The notes under the pieces are model-generated. The model worked only from the letters and a program-made list of their open reading frames with translations, was not told the origin of the DNA and did not search any database. The position numbers and the translations under genes were made by a program. A stretch of 64,000 nucleotides of DNA from an uncultured Bryobacteraceae bacterium (lineage in GTDB: Bacteria; Acidobacteriota; Terriglobia; Bryobacterales; Bryobacteraceae): the NCBI GenBank assembly GCA_938027685.1, contig CALJAM010000001.1, positions 208,393-272,392 on the forward strand. Direction: 5' to 3'. Below, piece after piece: positions 50,990-60,260 of this stretch. Within the stretch, counting starts at the first letter, position 1. Every line of letters begins with the position of its first letter.

Positions 50990-52264
50990 TTAGGGGTGCG
51001 CCTCCCCGGATTTGGCCGGCTGAGGACCTTGCCTGGGTGCAAGCTGCCACGCCGTCGGGGTAGCGGGCGGCTTGCCCTTCGTCAGAACCTCGATCGCCTT
51101 CTCGAGCAGGCGATCCTCGTCCGGTTTGGGCGCCCGCTCAGGTTCGGCAGGGGCCTCCACCTCCTCGCTCTCGGAGATCGGCTCGGATTCGAACACCTGT
51201 ACGGTCGGCAGTACCCGTGTGTCCTGAATCGCCTTCCCGGCGGGCGAGTAATACTTCGCTACCGCCAGAATGATGGCGCCCCCATCCTCGAGATTCACCG
51301 CCCTGCGCACGGCGGCGTTGCCATAGGTCGGCTCACCCACGATCTCGGCGCGCTTGTTATCGAGCAAAGCCGCGGCCGCGACCTCGGCGCCGCCTGCGGT
51401 GCCGCGGTTGGTAATGACGACCACAGGCAATCGCCACACCGCCCGTTCGGGTTCGGCGCGAAACTCTTGCCGGCTGTAACGTTGGCCCTCGACGTAAGCA
51501 ATCAACCCCTTTTCCAGAAACAAATTTGCCAGCGCCACACCCTCTTCGATGGATCCGGCGGCGCAATTGCGCAGATCCAGCACCAGGCGCTCGACGCCCT
51601 GCTTGAGTAACTCGCGCAGGGCAGCGGCTGCTTCGGCTGCCTTACCAGGCGCAAGACTGTTCACCTGCAGGTAACCAATCTGATCCGGCAACAGGCTGAA
51701 CTTCAGCGGCGGAAACTTGATGACTTCGCGCGTCAGCGTCAGCTTACGGGGCTCCTGCTGCCGCAGCGACAAAACCGAAATCTCGATTGTGCTTCCCGGC
51801 TTCCCCCGCAAGAGCATCTCGGCGTAAGCCAGCGGCATGTCTCGCGTCGAGATTCCGCGGATGCTTTCCACCATGTCGCCGGTCATCAGCCCGGCTCGCG
51901 CCGCCGGAGAACCCGGCACCGTTCCTACCACGCCGAGATAGCCGTACTTCCAGGAAAGCAACAAACCGACATCGCCCTGGAGCGCGTCCCTGTTCCTCAG
52001 ATACTCCTTGTACTGCTCAGCGTTAAGGTAGCTGGCGAACGGGTCGATCGCCTGTAACAATCCGTTAATTGCCCCCAGGGTGACGCTCTTCAGGTCCGGC
52101 TCTTCTACGTAATCGCTTTTGATGCGGTGGAGAACCTCGGTGAACACCCCGAGGTGACGGTAAGGAACGTCGGAGCCGGGCTTGTCAAGCACCGCCCCCA
52201 CGAGCAAAAGGGCAGCCAGGCAGGTGGAAAAGGCAAGGGTGAAGGCTTTGACGCGGCGGTGCAT
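50990..52264 (-). CDS. S41-family (C-terminal processing peptidase-like) protein, probably inactive
   Basis: 424 residues from ATG 52264. An N-terminal hydrophobic signal/anchor (about 7-26), a PDZ domain (about 95-180: YLGVVGTVPGSPAARAGLMTGD), and a crotonase-like S41 core. At the catalytic site active enzymes have SASASE; here TAGGAE (289-294), so the nucleophile Ser is Gly291. The catalytic Lys of the GEPTFGKG motif is Asn316 in GEPTYGNA. Surrounding residues (LDLRNCAAG, RAEIVGEPTYG, KYYSPAGKAIQD) are well conserved, so decay is confined to the active site. Likely a non-catalytic PDZ scaffold or regulator in the periplasm. Confidence 0.88.
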   Translation of the reverse strand: MHRRVKAFTLAFSTCLAALLLVGAVLDKPGSDVPYRHLGVFTEVLHRIKSDYVEEPDLKSVTLGAINGLLQAIDPFASYLNAEQYKEYLRNRDALQGDVGLLLSWKYGYLGVVGTVPGSPAARAGLMTGDMVESIRGISTRDMPLAYAEMLLRGKPGSTIEISVLSLRQQEPRKLTLTREVIKFPPLKFSLLPDQIGYLQVNSLAPGKAAEAAAALRELLKQGVERLVLDLRNCAAGSIEEGVALANLFLEKGLIAYVEGQRYSRQEFRAEPERAVWRLPVVVITNRGTAGGAEVAAAALLDNKRAEIVGEPTYGNAAVRRAVNLEDGGAIILAVAKYYSPAGKAIQDTRVLPTVQVFESEPISESEEVEAPAEPERAPKPDEDRLLEKAIEVLTKGKPPATPTAWQLAPRQGPQPAKSGEAHP

Positions 52265-52404
52265 AATAGGATGGCGCTCTTGACCCAGTATACCAGACGG
52301 TGACTGCCCGGCTTGCGTTGCATAGCGTCCGATGCCCGACCCACGGCTCCGCACGCCGGGCGCGCCTGAAATGCTGGGAAAGAGTGTATCTTTAGGAGTT
52401 CGCT

Positions 52405-54261
52405 ATGCTTCGAGTGTTCGCCGTCCTGCTGCTGGCTGCGCCCGCCATCCGTGCGGGCGTTCTGCGCGTCGTTTTCGAGGGACCCGTCACCGAGCGGCGC
52501 TGGCCGCTGCAGGAGATCGATCCGACCCTACCGGTCGATTGGTCCCCGTTCGAATTCCTGGTGCTCGAAATGAGGGCTTCCTCGCCGCAACGCTTCGAGC
52601 TGCGCATTCATACCGCCGAGGGCGCGCGGACCCAGAGGCTGCATCCTTTCGCCGGGGTCTGGATCCGGGCTGCGATCCCCCTGCGGTACTACACGCGCAT
52701 CGAGCGCGAGGGCCACGACCTGGCCTCCGTGCACAACAAGCCGCGGGGCACTTTCTGGATCAACGTCTCGGGCGCCGTCGGCCCGCTGGCCAAGGTCGAG
52801 GCGCTGGGTGTGGCCATGCAAAACCCCGTGGGCCGCCCCACGCTGGAGATCCGCTCCGTGCGGCTTGCCCGCGAGGACCCGGGCGATGCCGTACTGGAGC
52901 GCGGGCCTGTCGTCGACGAGTTCGGGCAATGGATTCCCGAGGACTGGCCGGGCAAGGCGCGCAGCCTTGCGGAGCTGCGCAAACAATGGGAGGCCGAAGA
53001 GGGCGCCCTCGGCCCCGGCGATTTCGGCTACTGTCCCTATGGCGGTTATCGCCACGCCAAGGCCAAGGCTACCGGTTTCTTCCGCGTCGAACAGGTCGAC
53101 GGGCGCTGGTGGTTCGTCGACCCCGATGGGCACCTGTTCTTCTCGCTTGGCGTGGATGTAGTCACGCCTTACTCGGCCACCCGCGTAGAAGGGCGGGAAA
53201 GCTTTTTCGCTGCCTTGCCTCCCGACGATCTGCGGCCCGCCCCGCGAACCGGCGGCCGCGGCGCTGCTGCTTCGTTTTACACCTGGAACCTGCTGCGGCG
53301 CTTCGGGCCCGAGTGGCGGCAGCGCTGGATCGATCTGACACTCCGCCGCATGGAAGCCTGGGGGTTCAACACCATCGCGAACTGGTCCGATCCGGCTCTG
53401 GGCGCCGCGCGGCGCAAGCCGTACGTGATCACCTTGCGCGGCTGGGGCATCGAGAGCGCCCCGCTCGGCATGCCGGACGTCTACTCGCCCGAGTGGGCGG
53501 CCCAGGTGGAGAAGGCCGCCGCCCAACAGTGCGCACCGCACAAGGACGACCCCTACCTGCTGGGCTACTTCACCGCCAACGAGCCGCCTTGGCCCGGCCG
53601 CGAGTCTCTGCTGGTGGACATGATCCTGCAAGGCCCGCCCACCGCAACCCAGCGCGAGTTGAAAGCGTTCCTGGCCCAGGGTGATTCGGAGGAGCGCCGC
53701 CGCGTTTTCGTGCTTCGCGCCTTCGAGCGGATGCTGGAGACCATCAACTCCGCCGTCCGCAAACACGATCCCAACCACCTGAACCTCGGCATCCGTTTCG
53801 GCGGAAGGCCCGCGGACGAGGTGGTGCGCGCCGCGCGCGTTTTCGACGTTTACAGCCACAATATTTACGACTACGTGCCCGACGCCGCGTTGCTCGATCG
53901 CGTCTACAGCCTCACCGCAAGGCCGATCGTCATCGGCGAGTTTCATTTCGGAACGCCCGGCCGCGGCATGGCGGCAGGCCTGCGCCAGGCGAAAGATCAA
54001 ACCGAGCGTGGCGTCGCGTACCGTTACTACGTCGAGAACGCGGCCGCACACCCGGCCATCGTGGGCGCCCACTGGTTCCAGTGGGTGGATCAGCCCGCGA
54101 CCGGCCGCTTCGACGGAGAGAATTACAACATTGGGCTGGTGGACGTAACCGACCGGCCCTACAACGAGTTGATCGAAGCGGCCAAAGCCACGCACCGGCG
54201 CCTTTACGCCGTCCACGCAGGCAAAGAGCCGCCCTTCAACCGAAAGGCCGTGACTCACTAA
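52405..54261 (+). CDS. Exported clan GH-A glycoside hydrolase, GH50/agarase-like
   Basis: 618 residues. Signal: LRVFAVLLLAAPAIRAG. A beta-rich N-terminal domain (about 18-165) precedes a TIM barrel introduced by WFVDPDGHLFFSLGVDVV, a phrase typical of GH50-type agarases. Putative acid/base Glu393 lies in GYFTANEPPW and nucleophile Glu512 in VIGEFHFG, at the ends of strands 4 and 7. AGGAG precedes the ATG by 7 bases. Substrate unknown; agarose is unlikely for a soil or freshwater organism, so another galactan or uronan is plausible. The DUF5107-TPR gene starts 18 bases downstream. Confidence 0.8.
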   Translation: MLRVFAVLLLAAPAIRAGVLRVVFEGPVTERRWPLQEIDPTLPVDWSPFEFLVLEMRASSPQRFELRIHTAEGARTQRLHPFAGVWIRAAIPLRYYTRIEREGHDLASVHNKPRGTFWINVSGAVGPLAKVEALGVAMQNPVGRPTLEIRSVRLAREDPGDAVLERGPVVDEFGQWIPEDWPGKARSLAELRKQWEAEEGALGPGDFGYCPYGGYRHAKAKATGFFRVEQVDGRWWFVDPDGHLFFSLGVDVVTPYSATRVEGRESFFAALPPDDLRPAPRTGGRGAAASFYTWNLLRRFGPEWRQRWIDLTLRRMEAWGFNTIANWSDPALGAARRKPYVITLRGWGIESAPLGMPDVYSPEWAAQVEKAAAQQCAPHKDDPYLLGYFTANEPPWPGRESLLVDMILQGPPTATQRELKAFLAQGDSEERRRVFVLRAFERMLETINSAVRKHDPNHLNLGIRFGGRPADEVVRAARVFDVYSHNIYDYVPDAALLDRVYSLTARPIVIGEFHFGTPGRGMAAGLRQAKDQTERGVAYRYYVENAAAHPAIVGAHWFQWVDQPATGRFDGENYNIGLVDVTDRPYNELIEAAKATHRRLYAVHAGKEPPFNRKAVTH

Positions 54262-54279
54262 GTTCCGCGGAGGGGACCC

Positions 54280-57200
54280 ATGCTTCGACGCGCACTTGTC
54301 CTGCTGACGGTGATCCTTGCCTGCTTCCATTCCGTCCGCTCCCAGCCGCCTTCCTCGCCCGCGGTAAAAGTGTGGGCGGAAGACATCGTGCTGCCCACTT
54401 ATCTTCTCGGTCCGCCCGAGCCGAATCCCATCTTTTTCTTCGGCCGCGCTTCCCAGGGCGCCGAAGGACGCGTTTATCCCTACCCGCTCTACGATCGACT
54501 GACTTACAACAAGGTACCCAAAACCTACCGCATCGTATATCTCGAGAACGAGTATGTCCGGCTCGGCATCATCCCGGAGCTGGGCGGCCGCCTGTTCGAA
54601 GGCATAGACAAGACCAACAACTATCACTTCATTTACCGACAGCACGTAATCAAGCCTGCGTTGATCGGCTTGATCGGCGCCTGGATCTCCGGCGGCATCG
54701 AGTGGAACATCCCGCACCACCACCGCGCCACCACCATGCTGCCCGTGCAGTATCGCATCGAAAGCAACCCGGACGGGGGCCGCACCGTCTGGGTGGGCGA
54801 ACTGGAGATCCGCCATCGCATGCGATGGGCAGTGGGCTACACCTTGCACCCCGGCAAGGCGTACCTGGAGGCCAAAGTGCGCATAGTCAACAGGACGCCC
54901 GTGGTCCAAACCATGCTTTGCTGGGCCAACGTGGCCGTCCACGCCAATGAAAACTACCAGGTCATATTTCCTCCTCGGACCCAGTGGGGAACCCACCACC
55001 ACAAGCGGGAGTTTATAAGCTGGCCGGTGGCGCGCGGCCGCTACGGAGGAGCCGATTTCTCCCAGGGCGTGGACGTGAGCTGGTACAAAAATCACGTCGC
55101 CTCCAACTCGATCTTCGCCTGGAACTATGAAGACGACTTCTTCGCCGGGTACGACCATGGTAAACAGGCCGGCATCATCAGCGTCGCTGATCACCACATC
55201 GTTCCCGGCAAGAAACTTTGGACCTGGGGCACCGGTCCGCGCGGCCGCATGTGGGACAAGATTCTCACCGATGAGGATGGACCTTACATCGAATTGATGG
55301 TCGGCGCTTACTCGGACAACCAGCCGGACTATAGCTGGCTGCAGCCTTTCGAAACCAAAGCTTTCTCCATGTATTGGTATCCGTTCCGCGACATTGGCGG
55401 AGTGAAGAACGCCAATCTCGAGGCAGCGGTGAACCTGGAGATATCCGGGCAGCGGGCTATGCTTGGCTTCTACGCCCCGGCCCCGCATCCCGCCGCCACG
55501 GTCACTTTGACCGCCGACGGCCGGACGCTGCTGCGCGAGACCCTCGACATCGGCCCCGACCGGCCCTACCGGCGCGAGATTGCGCTGCCGCCTGAGACCG
55601 ACCCGCACAGCCTGCGAGCATCCCTGTCGGTCGGAGGGCGCGAGCTGATCGCGTACTCGCCCGTCCGCCCGGCGCCGGAGCCCATGCCCAAACCCGTAGA
55701 GCCGCCCCCGCCTCCGGAGCAAATCAAGACCACCGAAGAACTGTATCTGACCGGCCTCAGGATCGAGCAATTTCACCACCCCACTCTCGATCCCGATCCT
55801 TACTGGGAAGAAGCCCTTCGACGCGATCGCGGCGACGTGCGCGTCAATAAGGCGCTGGGGATCAACTACTTCAAGAAGGCCCGCTTTGCCGAGGCTGAAC
55901 GCCTTTTCCGCAGGGCGCTCGAAAGACTTACCGACCGCTATACGACTCCCAAGGACGCTGAGGCCTTGTACTATCTGGGCCTTGCTCTGAAAGCGCAAGG
56001 GCGAGTGGAGGAAGCTTTCCGGCACTTCTATTCCGCCACGTGGAGCATGTTCTGGCGCGCGCCCGCGTACCTCTGTTTGGCGGAAATCGCCGCGTCCCGC
56101 GGGGAGTGGAAGGCCGCGCTGGATTACGTCGAGCGCTCGCTGGAAGCCAACATGCTCAACGTCCGCGGACTCGGCCTGAAGGCGGCTTTGCTTCGTCACC
56201 TGGGGCGTCCCAAGGAAGCCCTGAAGGTCGTGGCCTACGCCCTGGATCGGACCGATCCGCTGGACGTTCGCCTCATGGCGGAACGCTGGCTCGCCGACCG
56301 GGCCGCGCAGGCGCGCACGGAGCTCGTGGAGACCATGCGCCGCCATCCGGCTACTGCGCTCGAGACCGCCGCCGAGTATCTGAACGCAGGCTTGTGGCCG
56401 GACGGGGCCGCGGTGCTCGAAGAGCTAGTGGCAGGCGAGAAGAACGTCTCTCCCCTCGTTTATTACTACCTCGGTTACTTCGCAGAAAAACTCGGACAAA
56501 CCGACAAGGCTGCGCGCTACCTGGCATTGGCGGAGCAGGGGCCGCCCGACTACGTCTTCCCGTTCCAGTACGAGATGATCGATGTGCTGGGCGCCGCCAT
56601 CGAGCGTAATGCTCGCGACGCCCGTGCGCCTTACTATCTCGGTAACCTTCTGTACGACTGGCAGCCCGACCGCGCCGTCGCACTCTGGGAGAAATCCCTG
56701 GCGCTCGACGGGTCTTTCCCCGTCGTGCTGCGCAATCTGGGCATCGCTTACGCGCGACGGGGCGAGCTCCAGCGGGGCATCGCGCTGCTGGAGCGGGCGA
56801 TCGCCCTTCCGCAGAAACACCCCCTGCATTTTGCCGAACTGGATTCGCTCTATCAGGCCGCAGGCGTCGCGCCGGAAAAACGGCTTGCCTTGCTCGAGCA
56901 GAACCACGACGTGGTGGCCGAGCGCGACGATGCGCTGGCGCGTGAGATCGGCCTGAAAGTGATCGTGGGCAAGTATGACGAGGCCATCGCCATCTTGGCG
57001 GCGCGCCGGTTTTCGGTCTGGGAAGGAGGTTCGCTCCACGTAGCTGACGACTGGACCGACGCCCATCTGCTCCGCGGCCAACGCTCGCTGGCGGCCGGGC
57101 GTCCGCAAGAAGCGCTTCGCGACTATCAGGCGGCTCTTTCCGTCCCCGAACATCTCCCTGCCGAAAGACGCGTCGGCGGCTCGCGCGAGGCCGAAGTTCT

Positions 57201-57630
57201 CTACTGGATCGGCGAGGCCCTGGCCGCGTTGGATCAGACCGCAGACGCCCGCGCACACTGGGAAAAGGCGGCAGCGGTTGGTATCCCTCGCCCAGACGCC
57301 CGAACCGCGTCCCTGGGCGCGGAAAGCTATTGGGGCGCGCGGGCCCTGGATCGGCTCGGCCGAAAGCAGGAAGCCCGCGCTATCTTCCAGGAGCTGGTAC
57401 GGACCGGCGCTACGGCTCTTGCACAGGCCTCGGCCACGATCGACTTCTTTGCCTCCTTCGGCGAGCAGCAAACGCAGCGCAGCCGGCTGGCCACGGCGCA
57501 CTACTTGAAGGGTCTGGGGCTCCTGGGTCTCGGGGAGGCCGAGCAGGCAGCCGCGGACTTCCGGCAGGCGCTCCGGTATCTGCCGGATCATCTGGGCGCT
57601 CGCACTGAGCTCGCGGGCTTGGGCCGCTGA
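54280..57630 (+). CDS. Exported DUF5107 domain protein with tetratricopeptide repeats
   Basis: 1116 residues with GGAGGGGAC before the ATG. Signal: LRRALVLLTVILACFHSV. Residues about 25-380 match the DUF5107 beta-sandwich (IIPELGGRLFEGIDKTN, SGGIEWNIPHHHRATT, NVAVHANENYQVIFPP, WSWLQP-like aromatic sites), which resembles aldose-epimerase/GH-type supersandwich folds. A linker rich in Pro (PKPVEPPPPPEQ) leads to about 12 TPR units to the end (ALYYLGLALKAQGRVEEAF; YYLGYFAEKLGQTDKAARYL). Probably binds or processes carbohydrate with protein partners. Co-transcribed with the GH50-like gene. Confidence 0.85.
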   Translation: MLRRALVLLTVILACFHSVRSQPPSSPAVKVWAEDIVLPTYLLGPPEPNPIFFFGRASQGAEGRVYPYPLYDRLTYNKVPKTYRIVYLENEYVRLGIIPELGGRLFEGIDKTNNYHFIYRQHVIKPALIGLIGAWISGGIEWNIPHHHRATTMLPVQYRIESNPDGGRTVWVGELEIRHRMRWAVGYTLHPGKAYLEAKVRIVNRTPVVQTMLCWANVAVHANENYQVIFPPRTQWGTHHHKREFISWPVARGRYGGADFSQGVDVSWYKNHVASNSIFAWNYEDDFFAGYDHGKQAGIISVADHHIVPGKKLWTWGTGPRGRMWDKILTDEDGPYIELMVGAYSDNQPDYSWLQPFETKAFSMYWYPFRDIGGVKNANLEAAVNLEISGQRAMLGFYAPAPHPAATVTLTADGRTLLRETLDIGPDRPYRREIALPPETDPHSLRASLSVGGRELIAYSPVRPAPEPMPKPVEPPPPPEQIKTTEELYLTGLRIEQFHHPTLDPDPYWEEALRRDRGDVRVNKALGINYFKKARFAEAERLFRRALERLTDRYTTPKDAEALYYLGLALKAQGRVEEAFRHFYSATWSMFWRAPAYLCLAEIAASRGEWKAALDYVERSLEANMLNVRGLGLKAALLRHLGRPKEALKVVAYALDRTDPLDVRLMAERWLADRAAQARTELVETMRRHPATALETAAEYLNAGLWPDGAAVLEELVAGEKNVSPLVYYYLGYFAEKLGQTDKAARYLALAEQGPPDYVFPFQYEMIDVLGAAIERNARDARAPYYLGNLLYDWQPDRAVALWEKSLALDGSFPVVLRNLGIAYARRGELQRGIALLERAIALPQKHPLHFAELDSLYQAAGVAPEKRLALLEQNHDVVAERDDALAREIGLKVIVGKYDEAIAILAARRFSVWEGGSLHVADDWTDAHLLRGQRSLAAGRPQEALRDYQAALSVPEHLPAERRVGGSREAEVLYWIGEALAALDQTADARAHWEKAAAVGIPRPDARTASLGAESYWGARALDRLGRKQEARAIFQELVRTGATALAQASATIDFFASFGEQQTQRSRLATAHYLKGLGLLGLGEAEQAAADFRQALRYLPDHLGARTELAGLGR

Positions 57631-57667
57631 TCCTGGCGCCCCCCAAGTTGCGCCCGCAGGCCAAGCG

Positions 57668-58804
57668 TCAGACCGGCAAAACAGGCACCTGCTCGATCAC
57701 GCGAATGCCGAAACCCTCCAGACCGGCGATGCGGCGCGGATGGTTCGTCAGCAGACGAATGGTGTGAAGGCCTAGATCGGAGAGGATCTGCGCGCCGATG
57801 CCGACTTCGTACTGAAGCAGCCGTTGCCCGTCCGCAGTTGCGTACTGCGCGAAGTCCCGCGAGTGCGTTTCCAAGCGCCCCACTTCGCCCTCGCTCGCTG
57901 TGATGCGAATGCCGGGACCCGTGTGGTGCAGGTACACCAGCACTCCGCAACCCTCCCGCGAGATGCGCTCGAGTGAGCTGCGGATGATCCGGTGGCAGTC
58001 GCACGAGGTGGCGGCGAATACGTCGCCGTAAAGGCAGCGCGAGTGCATACGCACCAGTACCCCCTCGCGCCCGCGCACTTGGCCGCATACCAGCGCCAGA
58101 TGCGTCTCCGGATCGATCGAGGTGGCATAGACGATCGTGCGGAACTCGCCGAACTCGGTGGGCAGCAGGCCTTCGGCCACGCGCCGAATGAAGCGTTCGT
58201 GCTGAAGCCGGTAACGGATCAGGTCGGCCACCGAGACCAGCTTCAGGTTGTGTCGCGCGCAGAACTCTTCGAGTTGCGGCAGCCGCGCCATGGTTCCGTC
58301 GGGATTCATGATTTCGCAAATCACCCCGGCGGGAGTCAGGCCCGCCAGGCGCGCCAGGTCGACGGCGGCTTCGGTCTGTCCTGCCCGCACCAGCACGCCG
58401 CCCGGTCGCGCGCGCAGCGGGAAGACATGACCCGGACGCGCTAAATCCTGCGGGCGCGTTGCGGGGTCGATCGCCACCCGGATCGTGTGCGCCCGGTCGT
58501 GCGCCGAAATGCCCGTAGTCACGCCCTCGCGTGCATCGATGGATTCGCAGAACGCCGTGCCAAACCGCGACGTGTTGTGCGGAGCGATGAGCGGAAGCTG
58601 CAGCTCCTCGCAGCGCTCGGGCGTCAGCGCCAGACAGATCAGGCCGCGCCCGTAGGTCGCCATGAAGTTAATGATCTCGGGCGTGACTTTCTCGGCCGCG
58701 CACGTCAGGTCGCCTTCGTTCTCCCGATCCTCGTCGTCCACCACCACGAGCATGCGGCCCGCGCGCAGCTCCTCCAAAGCCTCGGGAATCGAAGCGAAGG
58801 GCAT
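57668..58804 (-). CDS. ribBA: Bifunctional RibBA: DHBP synthase / GTP cyclohydrolase II
   Basis: 378 residues from ATG 58804 ([10 protein letters not shown], the usual N-terminus); TTG 58816 would add four residues. The DHBP synthase domain (1-200) has [11 protein letters not shown] and [13 protein letters not shown], both intact. The C-terminal GTP cyclohydrolase II domain keeps the zinc cysteines 257, 268 and 270 ([14 protein letters not shown]) and the [19 protein letters not shown] tail. The catalytic EGRGIGL stretch reads TGPGIRI (residues 295-301), so this half may be altered or inactive. Enzymes make the two precursors of riboflavin. Divergent from the sulfatase gene. Confidence 0.92.
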   Translation of the reverse strand: MPFASIPEALEELRAGRMLVVVDDEDRENEGDLTCAAEKVTPEIINFMATYGRGLICLALTPERCEELQLPLIAPHNTSRFGTAFCESIDAREGVTTGISAHDRAHTIRVAIDPATRPQDLARPGHVFPLRARPGGVLVRAGQTEAAVDLARLAGLTPAGVICEIMNPDGTMARLPQLEEFCARHNLKLVSVADLIRYRLQHERFIRRVAEGLLPTEFGEFRTIVYATSIDPETHLALVCGQVRGREGVLVRMHSRCLYGDVFAATSCDCHRIIRSSLERISREGCGVLVYLHHTGPGIRITASEGEVGRLETHSRDFAQYATADGQRLLQYEVGIGAQILSDLGLHTIRLLTNHPRRIAGLEGFGIRVIEQVPVLPV

Positions 58805-58854
58805 CTTCTTTATCAACTATTCTAAGGCGCTATTCCGGCGGCGCCCGGCTTTGC

Positions 58855-58860
58855 TATCAT
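58855..58860 (+). promoter_or_regulatory. -10-like box before the sulfatase gene
   Basis: TATCAT is followed by 9 bases and ATG 58870 (TATCATGCGGAAGCCATG). Another short or absent leader; the GGAAG between could act as a weak ribosome site. Confidence 0.3.
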
Positions 58861-58869
58861 GCGGAAGCC

Positions 58870-60249
58870 ATGAAAGACACACTGACCCGGCGGAGCTTCC
58901 TGGGCGCGGCCGCCGCCTCTTTGGCGCCCGCGCTGCGCGGCGCGCCGCGGCCCCCGAACCTGGTCGTCATCTTCTGCGACGACCTCGGCTACGGCGACCT
59001 CCATTGCTACGGCTCTTCCATCCGCACTCCCAATTTGGACCGCATGGCGGCCGAAGGCATGCGCTTCATGCAGCACATCTCGGCCAACCCGGTTTGTTCC
59101 CCATCGCGCGCCTCGCTGCTGACCGGCCGCTATCCCACCCGCGTGGGCGTGCCTCGAGTGCTCAACCCGAAGGACACCACAGGCTTGCCTAAGGACGAGC
59201 TCACCCTGGCGGAACTGCTCAAGCCCCTCGGCTACAAGACCATGTGCATCGGCAAGTGGCATCTCGGGCACCTGCCCGAGTATCTCCCTACCAGCCGCGG
59301 CTTCGACGAGTACTTCGGCATACCCTACAGCAACGACATGAAGCCCACGCCGCTCCTGCATAACACGCGCACGGTGGAAGAGCCCGCGCGACAGGACACG
59401 CTCACCCAACGGTACACCGAACACGCTCTGCGCTTCCTCCGCCAGTCCAAGGATTCCCCCTTCTTCCTTTACTTCGCTCACACCTTCCCCCACATCCCGC
59501 TTTACGCTTCCGAGCGCTTCCGTGGCCGCTCCCCGCTCGGACTGTACGGCGACGTCGTCGAGGAAATCGACTGGAGTGTCGGCGAGGTGCTGAATGCTCT
59601 CGGGCAACTGGGCCTTGAAGAGCGAACGCTGGTTTTGTTCTCAAGCGACAACGGTCCCTGGTACCAGGGAAGCCCCGGGCGCCTGCGGGGACGCAAGGGC
59701 AGCACGTGGGAGGGCGGCGTGCGCGTGCCCTTCCTGGCGCGCTGGCCGGGCCGTATCCCCCGCGCTCGTGTTTCCCAGGCGCTGACTTCCATGATGGATG
59801 TCGTGCCCACGTTCCTGAAGTTGGCGGGCGCCGCACCGCCCCCCAAGCCCCTCGACGGCATTGACATCTGGCCCCTACTTAGCGGTCAGCGGCAGGAGTT
59901 GGAGCGGGAGGCTCTTCTCTATTTCGACAATATCCACCTGCAATGCGCGCGCTGGGGTCGCTGGAAGCTGCACGTCGCCCGTTACAACACTTTTGCTTTC
60001 AGTCCAGCGCCGCCCGGCGGGCGCCAGAACTTCCCTGTGGATCCGCCGGAGCTTTACGATTTACTGAACGATCCCGACGAGAGCTACGACGTAGCGCCGG
60101 AGAACCCGAAAATCGTGGCCGAAATTCAAAGTCGGATCGAGCGTTTGATGGCCGGCTTTCCAGAGCCGATTCGCAAAGCTTACCACGAAACCAAGACCCG
60201 CGGCGGCGCGCCTTATACGCCCGGCGCTCTGCCCCGGCCCCAGGCTTGA
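58870..60249 (+). CDS. Tat-exported sulfatase (formylglycine type, S1 family)
   Basis: 459 residues. Tat signal [16 protein letters not shown]. Metal ligands Asp37-Asp38 ([11 protein letters not shown]) and the sulfatase signature [12 protein letters not shown], with Cys76 to be converted to formylglycine; SSDNGPW supplies the other metal ligands, and GKWHLGH the Lys/His pair. It removes sulfate esters from carbohydrates or other substrates in the periplasm or outside. Tat export implies folding in the cytoplasm, so modification by an anaerobic (radical SAM) or FGE-type maturase elsewhere in the genome is needed. The DUF1080 gene follows at 11 bases. Confidence 0.95.
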   Translation: MKDTLTRRSFLGAAAASLAPALRGAPRPPNLVVIFCDDLGYGDLHCYGSSIRTPNLDRMAAEGMRFMQHISANPVCSPSRASLLTGRYPTRVGVPRVLNPKDTTGLPKDELTLAELLKPLGYKTMCIGKWHLGHLPEYLPTSRGFDEYFGIPYSNDMKPTPLLHNTRTVEEPARQDTLTQRYTEHALRFLRQSKDSPFFLYFAHTFPHIPLYASERFRGRSPLGLYGDVVEEIDWSVGEVLNALGQLGLEERTLVLFSSDNGPWYQGSPGRLRGRKGSTWEGGVRVPFLARWPGRIPRARVSQALTSMMDVVPTFLKLAGAAPPPKPLDGIDIWPLLSGQRQELEREALLYFDNIHLQCARWGRWKLHVARYNTFAFSPAPPGGRQNFPVDPPELYDLLNDPDESYDVAPENPKIVAEIQSRIERLMAGFPEPIRKAYHETKTRGGAPYTPGALPRPQA

Positions 60250-60260
60250 AGGAGACGCGT

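Noticed and set aside
52528..56346. 1272-codon minus-strand open frame
   Set aside because: It covers the antisense of two clearly coding plus-strand genes (GH50-like and DUF5107-TPR). Its length is a product of high GC and codon bias; no domains seen.
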